Positions 32,679 to 41,930 of a stretch of DNA of 64,000 bases are shown here, in pieces (the stretch's first letter is position 1; every line of letters starts with the position of its first letter). The translations under genes were made by a program, and so were the position numbers. The notes under the pieces are model-generated. The model searched no databases. It was not told where the DNA came from and worked only from the letters and a program-made list of their open reading frames with translations. The stretch is from Arachidicoccus sp. (GTDB lineage Bacteria; Bacteroidota; Bacteroidia; Chitinophagales; Chitinophagaceae). Where the stretch lies: NCBI GenBank assembly GCA_028283605.1, contig JAPWKH010000009.1, forward strand, positions 1-64,000, given 5' to 3'.

Positions 32679-34109
32679 TCACACATGCTTATTTTCCTCT
32701 TGCCCTTTCATTTTTTGCTTCGACTGTTCAATATTTAATTCTATAACAAAAGGTGTTTTGTAAACTTGTTGCGGAACGCTTATTAATTTATAACCATAAT
32801 CTACCGATTCTATAGGCAGGCTAATATTTGTATCTGTAATAAAGCTTGCTTTATTGATGTCCTGATTTGGTTTTGTATGCACTCTTATCTTTCCTGAAAC
32901 AGGAATGTTGAAAATAATAAGATAAGCTTGCTTTCCGGCTTTACTGATAGTTGAATATCCCCAGTCTTGTTTTTCCCAGCCTGTATATCGCGTATTGTAA
33001 ATTGCAGCGCTGTTTATTTTCATCCAATCGCCGATTTGTTTTGCTGCTTCAACCTCTTCATTACGGAAAGTGCCGTCACTTTTCGGTCCAAAGTTCAGTA
33101 CGAAATTGCCATCGAGCGATACGCATTTTGTCAGCATCTCAATCAGCTCATCAGTGGTTTTCCAATGACCTAACCATTTCTTTTGATAGCCCCAGCCATT
33201 CTCGCCAAAAGTCATTACACAATCCCAATCATTATCATGTGTTGCTGCAAAGTTTTCAGGAATTTTTCTTTCCCAGCCTTGTTCGTAATCGCCCATTAAT
33301 CTGCCGTTGGAATCGAAATGCCTTTTGCCTAAATCATCTGCACGAAAACGGCTTCCTATGATTAAACCCGGATGCAGTTGTTTCAAATATTGTTCGAGAC
33401 TATCCGTAAATGCTCCGTTTTTTTTCCAGCTTTTATCCCATGTACCGTCGAACCAAAGTCCTTTGGTTGTAGGATAATCGGTCAATAATTCTGTCAATTG
33501 ATTTTTTACAAAGACTTTGAATCTTGCAAACGCAATACTGTCATCTTCGGTTTTAATATCGTCGCGCCAGTCTTTGCTGTGCCAGTCAAGAATGGAATAA
33601 TAAAGATAGACATCTATGCCTTGTTTATTGTACGCCTTTACCAACGGGCCAATCATGTCTTTCTTATAAGGTGTTTTGACAATTGTGTAATCGGAATATT
33701 TACTTGGCCATAAACAAAATCCGTCATGATGCCTTGTGGTGATGGTTACATATTTTACACCCATTTGTTTCGCCATAGCTGCCCACTCGTCCGGGTTGAA
33801 TTTTGTTGGATTAAATTGTTTGTATAAAGAATCGTACACATTTTTGGGTAGCTTGTTCCATGAACGAATCCATTCAGATGCACCATTATAAGTTTCTCCG
33901 TTGTATTCTCCTCCCAATATAGAATACAATCCAAAATGGATGAACTGTCCCAGTCCGTAACCTCGCCAGCGTTGCATCATTGTATCTTCTCTGCGGCCGA
34001 TTCGGTGTGCGCCATGTTGCAATGCAATGGTATCTTGTGCATGAATATTATTTATTACAAAAATGGATGCAATAAATAAAGAGAACACAGCAATTGTTTT
34101 TTTGCTCAT
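32679..34109 (-). CDS. Secreted alpha-L-fucosidase, GH29
   Basis: A 476-residue enzyme with a signal peptide (to about NIHAQ). GH29 features: GQFIHFGLYSILGGEY, YVTITTRHHDGFCLWPSKYS, and the nucleophile D221 in KGLWFDGTWD. A C-terminal beta domain follows LNFGPKSDGTFRNEE. It removes terminal L-fucose (or similar) from glycans. It lies 43 bases after GH2 and 27 before the MFS gene, so the three are probably one operon. Confidence 0.92.
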   Translation of the reverse strand: MSKKTIAVFSLFIASIFVINNIHAQDTIALQHGAHRIGRREDTMMQRWRGYGLGQFIHFGLYSILGGEYNGETYNGASEWIRSWNKLPKNVYDSLYKQFNPTKFNPDEWAAMAKQMGVKYVTITTRHHDGFCLWPSKYSDYTIVKTPYKKDMIGPLVKAYNKQGIDVYLYYSILDWHSKDWRDDIKTEDDSIAFARFKVFVKNQLTELLTDYPTTKGLWFDGTWDKSWKKNGAFTDSLEQYLKQLHPGLIIGSRFRADDLGKRHFDSNGRLMGDYEQGWERKIPENFAATHDNDWDCVMTFGENGWGYQKKWLGHWKTTDELIEMLTKCVSLDGNFVLNFGPKSDGTFRNEEVEAAKQIGDWMKINSAAIYNTRYTGWEKQDWGYSTISKAGKQAYLIIFNIPVSGKIRVHTKPNQDINKASFITDTNISLPIESVDYGYKLISVPQQVYKTPFVIELNIEQSKQKMKGQEENKHV

Positions 34110-34151
34110 ATTGAATTCAAATTAATAGATGATTTTATTTTAGAATGATAT

Positions 34152-36227
34152 TTATTTCAATATCCATTTTATTTCATCAGTATATTTCTTGCCGTTTTTA
34201 TTACCGGTCGCTTTAATAATATTGATTCCTTTTTTCAGCTGAATATGTTTAAATACATAATCAACATTGGTATAGCCGATAGTGTAATCCATTACCTTTT
34301 TGCCGTTGATACTAAGTTCGGGCGCAGATATATTGGAATAAACCGAAACGTCTGTAACCTGTGATTGTCGCAAACTATCTCTTCTTCCTGTGATATACAC
34401 GACAGGCTCTTCGCTCCAATTAGCTTTGTACCAATAAAAGGCATCTTTCTTCGTTTTTCTGTCAAACGTTACCAATCCTTTCATATTGCGTGCCGGCACG
34501 CCTCCGTGATTCCATAAAGGCGTGGCAAAGTCGAACATATTCCAGATATATGTTGCAAATAAATATGGATGTTTCTCAATAATTCCCCATTGCACTTCGT
34601 GCGTTTTCGTTTGATAATTTTCAGGAAAATATTGTCCGTCGTATTTCGGAGGCATTAGTATATCTGATTCGTTTTGCTGAGCTATATTGGCTTCTGCGCC
34701 GTATTCTGCAATAGCCACGTTTATATCAGGATAATTTTTTTCTACCTTATCAATCCATTGTTCCAAATCACCCATTTTGCCGTCGTACCAACCGAAATAT
34801 CTGTTGATGCCTTGAAGGTCTGTATTAAAATTTTCCGGACGGTTAATTTCTCCATATCCATTTGTACTTATGGAATATCGGTTTGGATCTTCTGTTTTTG
34901 CAATATCGTTTAATGAGCTAATCAGCTGTGAAGTATAATCCTGCGGCGTTTTACCATATACTTCATTAGATGTGCCCCAGCAATAAATAGAAGGATGATT
35001 ATAATTCTGACGAATGAGTTCCGTCATTTGTTGTTCGGCATTATAACTTTCTTGTCCCGAAACTGCATTTACATAAGGTATTTCCGTCCATACCAAAAAA
35101 CCGATGCTGTCACAATCATCATACACTCGTTCATTTTGCTGGTAATGCCCGAACCTGATAGAAGTTGCGCCGATTTCTTTTATCATAGCCATATCGCTGT
35201 CGTGTTGCGCATTTGACAATGCATTGCCGTAACTCCAAATATCCTGATGGCGGCAAACACCATACAATCTATAAGGCTTGTTATTAAGGTAAAACCCTTT
35301 TCCCAGAATAATTTTAAAACTTCGAATGCCGAGCGGCTGCGTTACTTCATCTATCAAAGTATTTCCATCAAAAATGCCGGTAACCACTTTGTATAAATAA
35401 GGATCTTTTCTGCCATTCCACAAATGTGGATTTGCAATATGCAAAGGCTGTACAAAAGATTGTCTCCCCTGCGGAAGAACTGTAATATTTTGATCTTGCT
35501 TTTGTATTAAATTATTTTTCTCGTCATATAAAGAGGTTCGGAAAACAACTTGCCTGGTAATATGTAAAACATTTTCCAGTTTTATTTTCACATCCACATC
35601 GGCAGATTGTTCAGAAACATTTTTCTGGCTGATATAAACACCGGGCGAAGCATAATCGGTTGTAGTAATGTTCAACCTATTTGTAAGAATCAAAGAAACC
35701 GGCCGGTAAATGCCCCCGTAAATAGGAAACAGAAAATTGTTGATAGGAATGATATCCTTGCGTGGCGTGTTGTTTACTTTTACAGTGAGTATATTTACAG
35801 AATCGAATCGCAAAGCATATCCTATTTCAAAACAGAAAGCTGAATAACTTCCTTTATGTTCTCCGACAAATTTATTGTTTATATATACATCAGCAATTTG
35901 TCCTACACCCTCAAAACGTATAAAAATTCTCTTGTCTTTCCATGAATCATTAGCCGGGAAAGTTTTTTTATAATAGGCATCTCCTGCATAAAAATTCTTA
36001 CCGGTTTGCATATCCACATTATTCCACGTGTGCGGTATGTTCACTCGTTCCCAACCTTGTGTTATTTGTTGTACTCGTTTATTAGAGTCGGGATTTTTTA
36101 CAAATTGCCAATCTTGGTTAATGGGAATAATATCTCTTCCGGCCTGAGCAAAATTTGAATTAAAGAAGAAACATATCAACCCTATTAATAATGCAAATCT
36201 TTTAGTGCGATAATTCATTAAATACAA
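34152..36227 (-). CDS. Secreted beta-galactosidase-like glycosidase, GH2
   Basis: A 691-residue GH2 protein with signal peptide (to about SNFAQA). It has the sugar-binding jelly roll (WERVNIPHTWNNVD, DVYINNKFVGEHKGSYSAF), an immunoglobulin-like domain and the catalytic barrel. The acid/base Glu is in IYCWGTSNEVYG and the nucleophile Glu in VAIAEYGAEANI. A C-terminal segment (KGINIIKATGNKNGK) completes it. An alternative start is MNYRTKR at 36218. It is the first gene behind a LacI-type operator, and the exact glycoside is not determinable. Confidence 0.9.
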   Translation of the reverse strand: MYLMNYRTKRFALLIGLICFFFNSNFAQAGRDIIPINQDWQFVKNPDSNKRVQQITQGWERVNIPHTWNNVDMQTGKNFYAGDAYYKKTFPANDSWKDKRIFIRFEGVGQIADVYINNKFVGEHKGSYSAFCFEIGYALRFDSVNILTVKVNNTPRKDIIPINNFLFPIYGGIYRPVSLILTNRLNITTTDYASPGVYISQKNVSEQSADVDVKIKLENVLHITRQVVFRTSLYDEKNNLIQKQDQNITVLPQGRQSFVQPLHIANPHLWNGRKDPYLYKVVTGIFDGNTLIDEVTQPLGIRSFKIILGKGFYLNNKPYRLYGVCRHQDIWSYGNALSNAQHDSDMAMIKEIGATSIRFGHYQQNERVYDDCDSIGFLVWTEIPYVNAVSGQESYNAEQQMTELIRQNYNHPSIYCWGTSNEVYGKTPQDYTSQLISSLNDIAKTEDPNRYSISTNGYGEINRPENFNTDLQGINRYFGWYDGKMGDLEQWIDKVEKNYPDINVAIAEYGAEANIAQQNESDILMPPKYDGQYFPENYQTKTHEVQWGIIEKHPYLFATYIWNMFDFATPLWNHGGVPARNMKGLVTFDRKTKKDAFYWYKANWSEEPVVYITGRRDSLRQSQVTDVSVYSNISAPELSINGKKVMDYTIGYTNVDYVFKHIQLKKGINIIKATGNKNGKKYTDEIKWILK

Positions 36228-36318
36228 GATGATATTAAAAAACGTGTGATTAATGATTTCTTAAATGAAATGTTTTATTATAAAGAATTAACAAAACAAA
36301 CCAATTAATTTAATAATA

Positions 36319-36358
36319 CAAAAGATAAGTACATGGTTCAGACTGCAAACGTTTGCAG
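36319..36358 (-). promoter_or_regulatory. Promoter with LacI-family-type operator (GH2 operon)
   Basis: CTGCAAACGTTTGCAG at 36343-36358 is a perfect 16-bp palindrome with the central CG of LacI/PurR-type operators. On the minus strand its TTTG (36349-36346) can serve as the -33 element, 18 bases from a near -7 box TATCTTTTG (36327-36319, one base longer than TAnnTTTG). A bound repressor would cover the promoter. The GH2 start is 92 bases downstream. No LacI-family gene is in the window. Confidence 0.65.
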
Positions 36359-36379
36359 CTCCTTCTCGAAACAAAATTT

Positions 36380-36402
36380 ATTTACTAATTATTTTAGTAA
36401 AT
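36380..36402. repeat. 9-bp perfect inverted repeat ATTTACTAA/TTAGTAAAT
   Basis: Arms 36380-36388 and 36394-36402 with a TTATT loop, between the GH2 operator and the truncated polymerase gene. No T-run follows, so it is not a standard terminator; it could be a protein site or the edge of an old insertion. Confidence 0.45.
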
Positions 36403-36404
36403 AA

Positions 36405-36908
36405 TCGCTCATTTATTTAGCTTTGATCTACTTGGTAAAGCAATCTGTATTTTGCAAGCAGCTGCATTTTTATGCAAACTACTATAATATTTCCGGATGG
36501 GAATCGCTTATTCATTTGACAGAACCTATTCAGGACGGAATGGAAATCATGCAGCAAATAATGCAGCGCATAAAAGTGCATGAAGAGAAAACAGGCGCAA
36601 ATCTTTTCAGTAGCGATATCAAAAGCATGTGTATTGTGGTAAGCAGTTTTGTAGATGATAAGACATTGCAGTATTCATTATTCAGCAACAAAATTCAAAA
36701 AGATTTGTTGCGGAAAACTGTGTATAAGATAAAAGATAAATTCGGAAAAAACAGTGTGCGAAAGGCTTCCGAAATAATTGAGACAGGCATAATGAAAGAT
36801 GCAATCGGTTTCGGTTCGGTAAAGGATTTATACGATCTTAATCCGGCGGAAGAAGGCAAAAATTATTTCAATCAATATCTTTTGGAGGATGATAATGAAA
36901 TGGAATAA
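36405..36908 (+). pseudogene. 5'-truncated Y-family DNA polymerase (DinB/ImpB type), C-terminal remnant
   Basis: The open frame begins after a stop at 36402-36404 and has no convincing start codon. Its product resembles the little-finger and tail region of DNA polymerase IV-like proteins (SSFVDDKTLQYSLFSNKI, LLRKTVYKIKDKFGKNSVRK, then ASEIIETGIMKDAIGFG). The palm and finger domains with the catalytic carboxylates are missing; upstream is the GH2 promoter region. It is probably a decayed fragment left by rearrangement, possibly still translated as a short peptide. Confidence 0.65.
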
Positions 36909-36915
36909 AGGCAAC

Positions 36916-37467
36916 TCACAAGCCAAACATTTTTTTCAAAGCATTCCATAAAGCGGCTTTTTCTTTTTTCGCTTCTGTGGATGTCTGCATTAAATTTTTC
37001 AACGCCGGTGACTTTATAAATTGAGTATTGCCGATACTTTTTATGTCGAAATAATTCAATGATTGAGCAAGCGCTATTTCTTTTTCTTCCACACCGAATA
37101 AGAGAAAATATTTTGCATTCAGCTCAAATAAAATTTCCTGATTATTCAGGTTTGTTTGTGCAATATTTACAATAGCTACATCGCTTAAATTCAATTTACA
37201 GGCGTTTAAAATATTGGTTAAGAATTGTAATTCGCCGTCGTCTATAAAAACATTTGCAGTATCTTTTACAACAATCGCTACTTCTTTTTTATTGTCCCCG
37301 AGCCAAAATTTTTCTTTCCTTGAACAAACGCCTTTTTCGGATTCAGCAATTTCATTATCTTTGGGAAGAAATTCTTTCGCGGAGATGCTATTTTTAGGAT
37401 CGGTAATTATTACGATATTATCTTGGTACAAATCTGCTAAAACAAAGTCCGGCAATTGAATTTCCAT
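36916..37467 (-). CDS. Conserved-type hypothetical protein beside ilvE
   Basis: A 183-residue soluble protein starting MEIQLPDFVLADLYQDNIVI. Alternating beta and alpha stretches include FLTNILNACKLNLSDVAIVN and ILFELNAKYFLLFGVEEKEI, ending in a basic helix (EKAALWNALKKMFGL). The pattern looks like a uracil-glycosylase-like or polymerase-psi-like fold, but I do not recognise it firmly. Start at 37467 is preferred to 37497 because it leaves room for the divergent ilvE promoter. Confidence 0.6.
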   Translation of the reverse strand: MEIQLPDFVLADLYQDNIVIITDPKNSISAKEFLPKDNEIAESEKGVCSRKEKFWLGDNKKEVAIVVKDTANVFIDDGELQFLTNILNACKLNLSDVAIVNIAQTNLNNQEILFELNAKYFLLFGVEEKEIALAQSLNYFDIKSIGNTQFIKSPALKNLMQTSTEAKKEKAALWNALKKMFGL

Positions 37468-37520
37468 TGAAAATATTTTTAGAATATCAAGGTTCAAATA
37501 TACATTTAAAAACAGAAGTT

Positions 37521-38588
37521 ATGAGTGAAGTGTCCACTATTAAAATTACAAAAACCACAAAAAGCCGGTTGAGTGAAACGGATTTAAAAAATGTTCCGTT
37601 CGGAAAAATATTTACAGATCACATGCTTGTAGCAGATTTCGTAAACGGCGCATGGCAAGAACCCGAAATATTGCCTTATCAACCACTTTCATTTGATCCT
37701 TCTTTGTCTGCGATACATTATGGACAAAGTATTTTTGAAGGCATCAAAGCGTATCACAATGTTCGTAATGAAACGGTCATTTTTAGGCCGTATGATAATT
37801 TTGCCCGGTTCAATCAATCTGCCGTCCGTATGCAGATGCCGGAAGTGCCGGAAGAAATTTTTATAGAAGGAATGAAGGAATTAATCAATCTGGATAAAGC
37901 GTGGATTCCAGGATATGATAATCATGCTTTATATATTCGCCCCTTTATGTTTTCTACGGATACGTTTATTGGCGTACGCCCTTCCTCTACTTATAAATTT
38001 ATGATCATCTTAGCGCCTACCGGCCCTTATTATTCCAAACCGGTTCGTATAGCTGTAGAAGAAAAATACACGCGTGCTGCACCCGGCGGCGTAGGACAGG
38101 CAAAGAATGCAGGCAATTATGGGGCAAGCTTAAAACCCACAAGCGATGCGCAGGCGCAAGGCTATGACCAGATTTTATGGACAGATGCTTTTGAACATAA
38201 ATGGTTACAGGAAGTAGGAACGATGAATGTATTCTTTGTGCTAAAAGATAAAGTTTTGACACCTTCACTGGAAGAAGGAACTATACTTGATGGCGTTACG
38301 AGAAGAAGTGCAGTAGTAGTGTTGCGTGAAATGGGATTAAATGTTGAGGAAAGAAAAGTAAGTATCGATGAACTGATAGATGAATATAAAAAGGGAAATT
38401 TTTTAGAGGCATTCGGTACCGGAACAGCGGCAACGATTTCGCCTATTAAAGAATTGGCTTATAAAGATGAGCATTTGGTATTCGATTTAGAAAAAAGCTC
38501 GCAAACTTCCATAGAATTAGGCAAACGACTTTCCGATATTCGTTTGGGAATTGTTGAAGATGTGCACGGCTGGATCGAAAAAATATAA
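37521..38588 (+). CDS. ilvE: Branched-chain amino acid aminotransferase
   Basis: A fold-type IV PLP enzyme of 355 residues for the last step of Leu, Ile and Val synthesis. Seen are IHYGQSIFEGIKAY, ALYIRPFMFSTD, GGVGQAKNAGNYGASLKP with the Schiff-base Lys, WLQEVGTMNVFFV and FGTGTAATISPI. Start at MSEVSTIKITK (37521) fits the family; an upstream ATG at 37467 overlaps the divergent gene. A strong terminator follows. Confidence 0.95.
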   Translation: MSEVSTIKITKTTKSRLSETDLKNVPFGKIFTDHMLVADFVNGAWQEPEILPYQPLSFDPSLSAIHYGQSIFEGIKAYHNVRNETVIFRPYDNFARFNQSAVRMQMPEVPEEIFIEGMKELINLDKAWIPGYDNHALYIRPFMFSTDTFIGVRPSSTYKFMIILAPTGPYYSKPVRIAVEEKYTRAAPGGVGQAKNAGNYGASLKPTSDAQAQGYDQILWTDAFEHKWLQEVGTMNVFFVLKDKVLTPSLEEGTILDGVTRRSAVVVLREMGLNVEERKVSIDELIDEYKKGNFLEAFGTGTAATISPIKELAYKDEHLVFDLEKSSQTSIELGKRLSDIRLGIVEDVHGWIEKI

Positions 38589-38611
38589 GGTTTAAATTAA
38601 TCTGTAATTTT

Positions 38612-38644
38612 AAAATCCGCTTTTTTACAAGAGGCGGATTTTTT
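38612..38644 (+). terminator. Intrinsic terminator after ilvE
   Basis: AAAATCCGC (38612-38620) pairs with GCGGATTTT (38634-38642), loop 13 bases, followed by more T. Confidence 0.85.
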
Positions 38645-38810
38645 AGGATTTGGAAGCATTATATTTAATAATATGTTTTAAATCATTCATAAAACTATGC
38701 GGGTAAATAAAGAGCATGACCAATTAAATGCAGTGAATCTTTGGGATGTCAAAAGCTCAAATAATTTAAGGCATTCTGATATGACATTAGCAAAAAATAA
38801 AAATAAACAC

Positions 38811-39596
38811 ATGAAATATTTGTTTATGGCATTTTTAATGGCGTTGCTTTTTTCAGCCGCAAATGCACAACAAATCAACAGTTATAAATATATTATCGTT
38901 CCCAACAAATTTTCAAGTTTTGATGAAAACGAATATCAGCTGAATGGTATTTTGGCTGGAATGTTAGAGAACAAACATTATGTAATTCTTCCGCAAGACA
39001 AAAGTCAATGGCCGCAAGAATTGCGAAGCAATGATTGTTTGGTCCTTACGGCTGATATAAAAAAAGGTAAAAGTCTTTTTAAAAACAAACTTCAATTAAT
39101 TTTTAAAGATTGTTCAGTAAAAGAAATATTAACCATCGAAGGTTCTTCCTCAATCAAAGAATACAACGAAGGTTACCATGATGCGCTTAATCAGGCTATA
39201 GAAAAGATAGATGATTGCAAAGCCGAAGAAGCAACAGCCGTAACGCCTGCACAGACAAAGGATACGGTAAAAGAATTTGTTGCTGCACCGGTGACACAGT
39301 CAAGTACTTCCGGCGAAAAAATAAATAAAGAAGCTCCGACAAATACTTTTACAAACGGGGAAATTTCTTTAACAAAATCAGACTTAACAGACGGCTCGTT
39401 TCTTTTAATTCGCGCAGAAAATTCTCAAGTGTACGCCCAGTTTTTCCCATCAAGTAAAGCCGGTATTTATCACGTAAAAATGATTAATCCGAAGAATGGA
39501 GATTATTATACTATAGGATATTTTGCAGGTAATACTTTAAGCATAGAAATACAAAACGTAGCAAACAAATGGAATGTAACCGTATTCAAACAGTAA
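38811..39596 (+). CDS. Secreted hypothetical protein
   Basis: A 261-residue protein with a clean signal peptide (MKYLFMAFLMALLFSAANAQ). The first domain (about 22-130) is compact (YKYIIVPNKFSSFDENEYQL, CLVLTADIKKGKSLFKNKLQ). A Thr/Ala/Pro-rich linker (about 140-175) leads to a beta-rich C-terminal domain (DGSFLLIRAENSQVYAQFFP, YYTIGYFAGNTLSIEI). No family is recognised. I use the ATG at 38811 because upstream codons would bury the signal peptide. Likely periplasmic or surface-located. Confidence 0.65.
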   Translation: MKYLFMAFLMALLFSAANAQQINSYKYIIVPNKFSSFDENEYQLNGILAGMLENKHYVILPQDKSQWPQELRSNDCLVLTADIKKGKSLFKNKLQLIFKDCSVKEILTIEGSSSIKEYNEGYHDALNQAIEKIDDCKAEEATAVTPAQTKDTVKEFVAAPVTQSSTSGEKINKEAPTNTFTNGEISLTKSDLTDGSFLLIRAENSQVYAQFFPSSKAGIYHVKMINPKNGDYYTIGYFAGNTLSIEIQNVANKWNVTVFKQ

Positions 39597-39680
39597 CTAT
39601 TTTATTTATTTGGCATACATTTAAACTATCGGCGGATTGGCTTGAATCCGTTATTTGATAATACCTTAAAATACTGAAAA

Positions 39681-40583
39681 ATGAAATGGTTAAAAAATGA
39701 CGATAGCACCGATGGAGTTGAAGTGGAAGAAGGAGGAGGAAGTGGCAGTGGTGGTGGCACAGGAAGAATGTTCGGAAAAATCGGTGGAGGAGGAGCCATC
39801 ATCGTAGTGATTATTTCATTGCTGCTTGGGAAAAATCCTTTGCAGATGCTCGGTTTCGTAAATAATGTTTTGCCGGATAATTCGCAACAGCAAACTTCGG
39901 GACATGTTGGAACGATAGTAGATACAAGAGCAGATAACGATTCTAATTTTGCCCGTAAAGTTTATCTAAGTGATAATGAAATATGGCAGAAAATTTTTGC
40001 AGAACAAATTCACAGATCATACTCTAAGCCCATTTTGCATTTATTTGTAGATCATACTTCTACCGGTTGCGGACAGGCTTCTACAGTTTCGGGTCCGTTC
40101 TATTGCCCGGCAGATAGCAAAGTATATATAGATCTTGCCTTTTATAATCAGCTTTCGCAAGAGTTGAATGCTCCCGGCGATCTGGCAAAAGCTTATGTAG
40201 TGGCGCACGAAATGGGGCATCATATTCAACATCTCCTCGGCGTTACAGATAAGGTTGACGCTGCCAGACAGCAACTGAGCGATGCTGATTACAATAAGCT
40301 TTCCGTTAAGCTGGAATTGCAGGCAGATTTTTATGCAGGCCTTTGGGCGCATTATGCGCAGCAGGAAAATACAATTTCTTTAAATGATGCAGATATTCAA
40401 AGCGCTTTAAATGCAGCGCACGCCGTAGGCGATGACAATTTGGAAAAGCAATCCCAAGGATATGCAGTACCAGAAACTTTTACACACGGCACATCCGAGC
40501 AGCGAATGTATTGGTTTAAAAAAGGATATACAACCGGCGATATCAATCAGGGGAATACATTCAGCGATCCAAGCCTGAATTAG
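39681..40583 (+). CDS. ypfJ: Neutral zinc metallopeptidase, YpfJ family
   Basis: A 300-residue membrane-anchored protein. A Gly/Ser-rich N-terminus (VEEGGGSGSGGGTG) precedes one transmembrane segment (about 38-52, GAIIVVIISLLLG). The catalytic zinc site is HEMGHH in KAYVVAHEMGHHIQHLLG, with the downstream Glu in KLELQADFYAGLWAHYA. A conserved Cys pair lies in GCGQAST and FYCPADS. The peptidase faces the periplasm by topology. Its substrate is not known for the family. Confidence 0.9.
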   Translation: MKWLKNDDSTDGVEVEEGGGSGSGGGTGRMFGKIGGGGAIIVVIISLLLGKNPLQMLGFVNNVLPDNSQQQTSGHVGTIVDTRADNDSNFARKVYLSDNEIWQKIFAEQIHRSYSKPILHLFVDHTSTGCGQASTVSGPFYCPADSKVYIDLAFYNQLSQELNAPGDLAKAYVVAHEMGHHIQHLLGVTDKVDAARQQLSDADYNKLSVKLELQADFYAGLWAHYAQQENTISLNDADIQSALNAAHAVGDDNLEKQSQGYAVPETFTHGTSEQRMYWFKKGYTTGDINQGNTFSDPSLN

Positions 40584-40655
40584 AATTTATTGACGGAAAC
40601 TAATTGAGAAAATTTAGAGTTTGACCTGAAAAAATAGATCAGCTTATCGCACTAA

Positions 40656-41054
40656 AATCCTGAACATGTATTGGCTTTATGGACGTGGGGTCCTTATGCA
40701 TTAGGTGGCGAATTGCCTTATCTTGAATTGCCCGGAACAGGGAGAGACCCAAATTTCAGAAGAGACCGCGGCTACATAATACCATATTTTAAATCTACAA
40801 AATATTTCTATTCGGAAGCTGAATATTGCTTTCCTATCACGGGGAATCAATGATTAAGCGGTGTGGCTTTTGTAAACCTGCAATTTGCTAATAACGATGT
40901 AAACATTAAATTATTTGAAGTGTGGCAGCCGGCTGGCGGCGGCGGTTTTGCGCATATTGTTCAACAAAACTACAAGAACAAATATTTGCCTCGATTATGC
41001 ATGGGGGCTTTATGGTTCAAAAGGTTTTTTCTGGGTTTAAACGAAGCTTTCTGA
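40656..41054 (+). pseudogene. Decayed Omp85/BamA-type outer membrane protein, C-terminal remnant
   Basis: In order, the fragments match the last strands of an Omp85 barrel: HVLALWTWGPYALGGELPYL and the RGY motif (DRGYIIPYFKSTKYFYSEAE), then YCFPITGNQ and a stop at 40851-40853. Beyond it come GVAFVNLQFANNDVNIKLFE, a frame change (TNICLDYAWGLYGSKGFF in another frame) and finally FFLGLNEAF. The stop and frame changes show it is dead. The N-terminal 80 percent is absent; ypfJ lies directly upstream. Confidence 0.7.
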
Positions 41055-41128
41055 TAAAATATAGTAAATGATTCGCGTGCATAAAGAACTTGATTAAATA
41101 AAAGAACGAACTTTGTAAAAAGTATTTT

Positions 41129-41542
41129 ATGGATAATGGTGCGCATGATATTATTTTGTTTGATGGTGTTTGCAATCTTTGCAACGGGGCTGTACAGTTT
41201 ATTCTCAGGCACGATAAAAAAGCCATTTATCAATTTGCATCCTTACAATCGGATTTTGCAAAAAATATATTTAATAAATCCGGAAAAATACCTTCTGATG
41301 AATTAAACAGTATTCTGCTCATTCGCAATAATAAAATTTATCAGGAATCTTCTGCCGTATTACATATTGCACAAAGGCTGAATGGCGGATGGAAATTATT
41401 ATCTTTATTTTTAATTGTTCCCAAATTTATTCGGGATGGAATTTATAAATATATAGCACGCAATCGTTATAAATGGTTTGGAAGGCAAGATGCTTGTATG
41501 ATGCCTGCTCCTGAATTGAAAGCGCGTTTTCTATATATATGA
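41129..41542 (+). CDS. DCC-family thiol-disulfide oxidoreductase-like protein (DUF393)
   Basis: A 137-residue protein with the defining DGVCNLCNG motif (D-x-x-C-x-x-C) in IILFDGVCNLCNGAVQFILR, the middle FASLQSDFAKNIF, and the C-terminal RNRYKWFG. The family is thioredoxin-like by prediction; its partners are unknown. It is convergent with the SUI1-like gene, nine bases apart. Confidence 0.88.
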   Translation: MDNGAHDIILFDGVCNLCNGAVQFILRHDKKAIYQFASLQSDFAKNIFNKSGKIPSDELNSILLIRNNKIYQESSAVLHIAQRLNGGWKLLSLFLIVPKFIRDGIYKYIARNRYKWFGRQDACMMPAPELKARFLYI

Positions 41543-41551
41543 AATGATTGT

Positions 41552-41896
41552 TTATCCTCCTGCTTTCTTGGATTGGGAATATCCTTCTTTCAAAAGCCAT
41601 TGCAAAATTTTGTCGCGCTGGTCGCCTTGTATCAATATTTGGTTGTCTTTAACGGAGCCGCCGGTCCCGCAAAAGTTCTTTACTTTTTTCCCCAATTCTT
41701 TTAAATCTTCTTCCGTACCGGCAAATCCTGATATCAATGTTGCCGCTTTTCCGCCGCGGTTTTTTGTTTCCAGCCAAATGCGCAATTTCTGTTGATTGGC
41801 GGGAAGCGTTTCCACATTTTCTTCTTCGTTCCGAAAAGAAAAATTCGGGTCGGTACTGTACACAAATCCGTTTGTATCTCTTTTATTTTTGCTCAT
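41552..41896 (-). CDS. SUI1/YciH-like translation initiation factor
   Basis: A 114-residue protein of the eIF1/SUI1 family. The core is KLRIWLETKNRGGKAATLIS, GFAGTEEDLKELGKKVKNFC, and GTGGSVKDNQILIQGDQRDK, with the conserved NRGGK and GTGGSVKD motifs. Bacterial members may affect fidelity of start selection. It shares direction with nadC, 34 bases downstream of it. Confidence 0.9.
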   Translation of the reverse strand: MSKNKRDTNGFVYSTDPNFSFRNEEENVETLPANQQKLRIWLETKNRGGKAATLISGFAGTEEDLKELGKKVKNFCGTGGSVKDNQILIQGDQRDKILQWLLKEGYSQSKKAGG

Positions 41897-41930
41897 GATA
41901 GAAAGTCAAAATTAAAAAGTAAAAACAATA

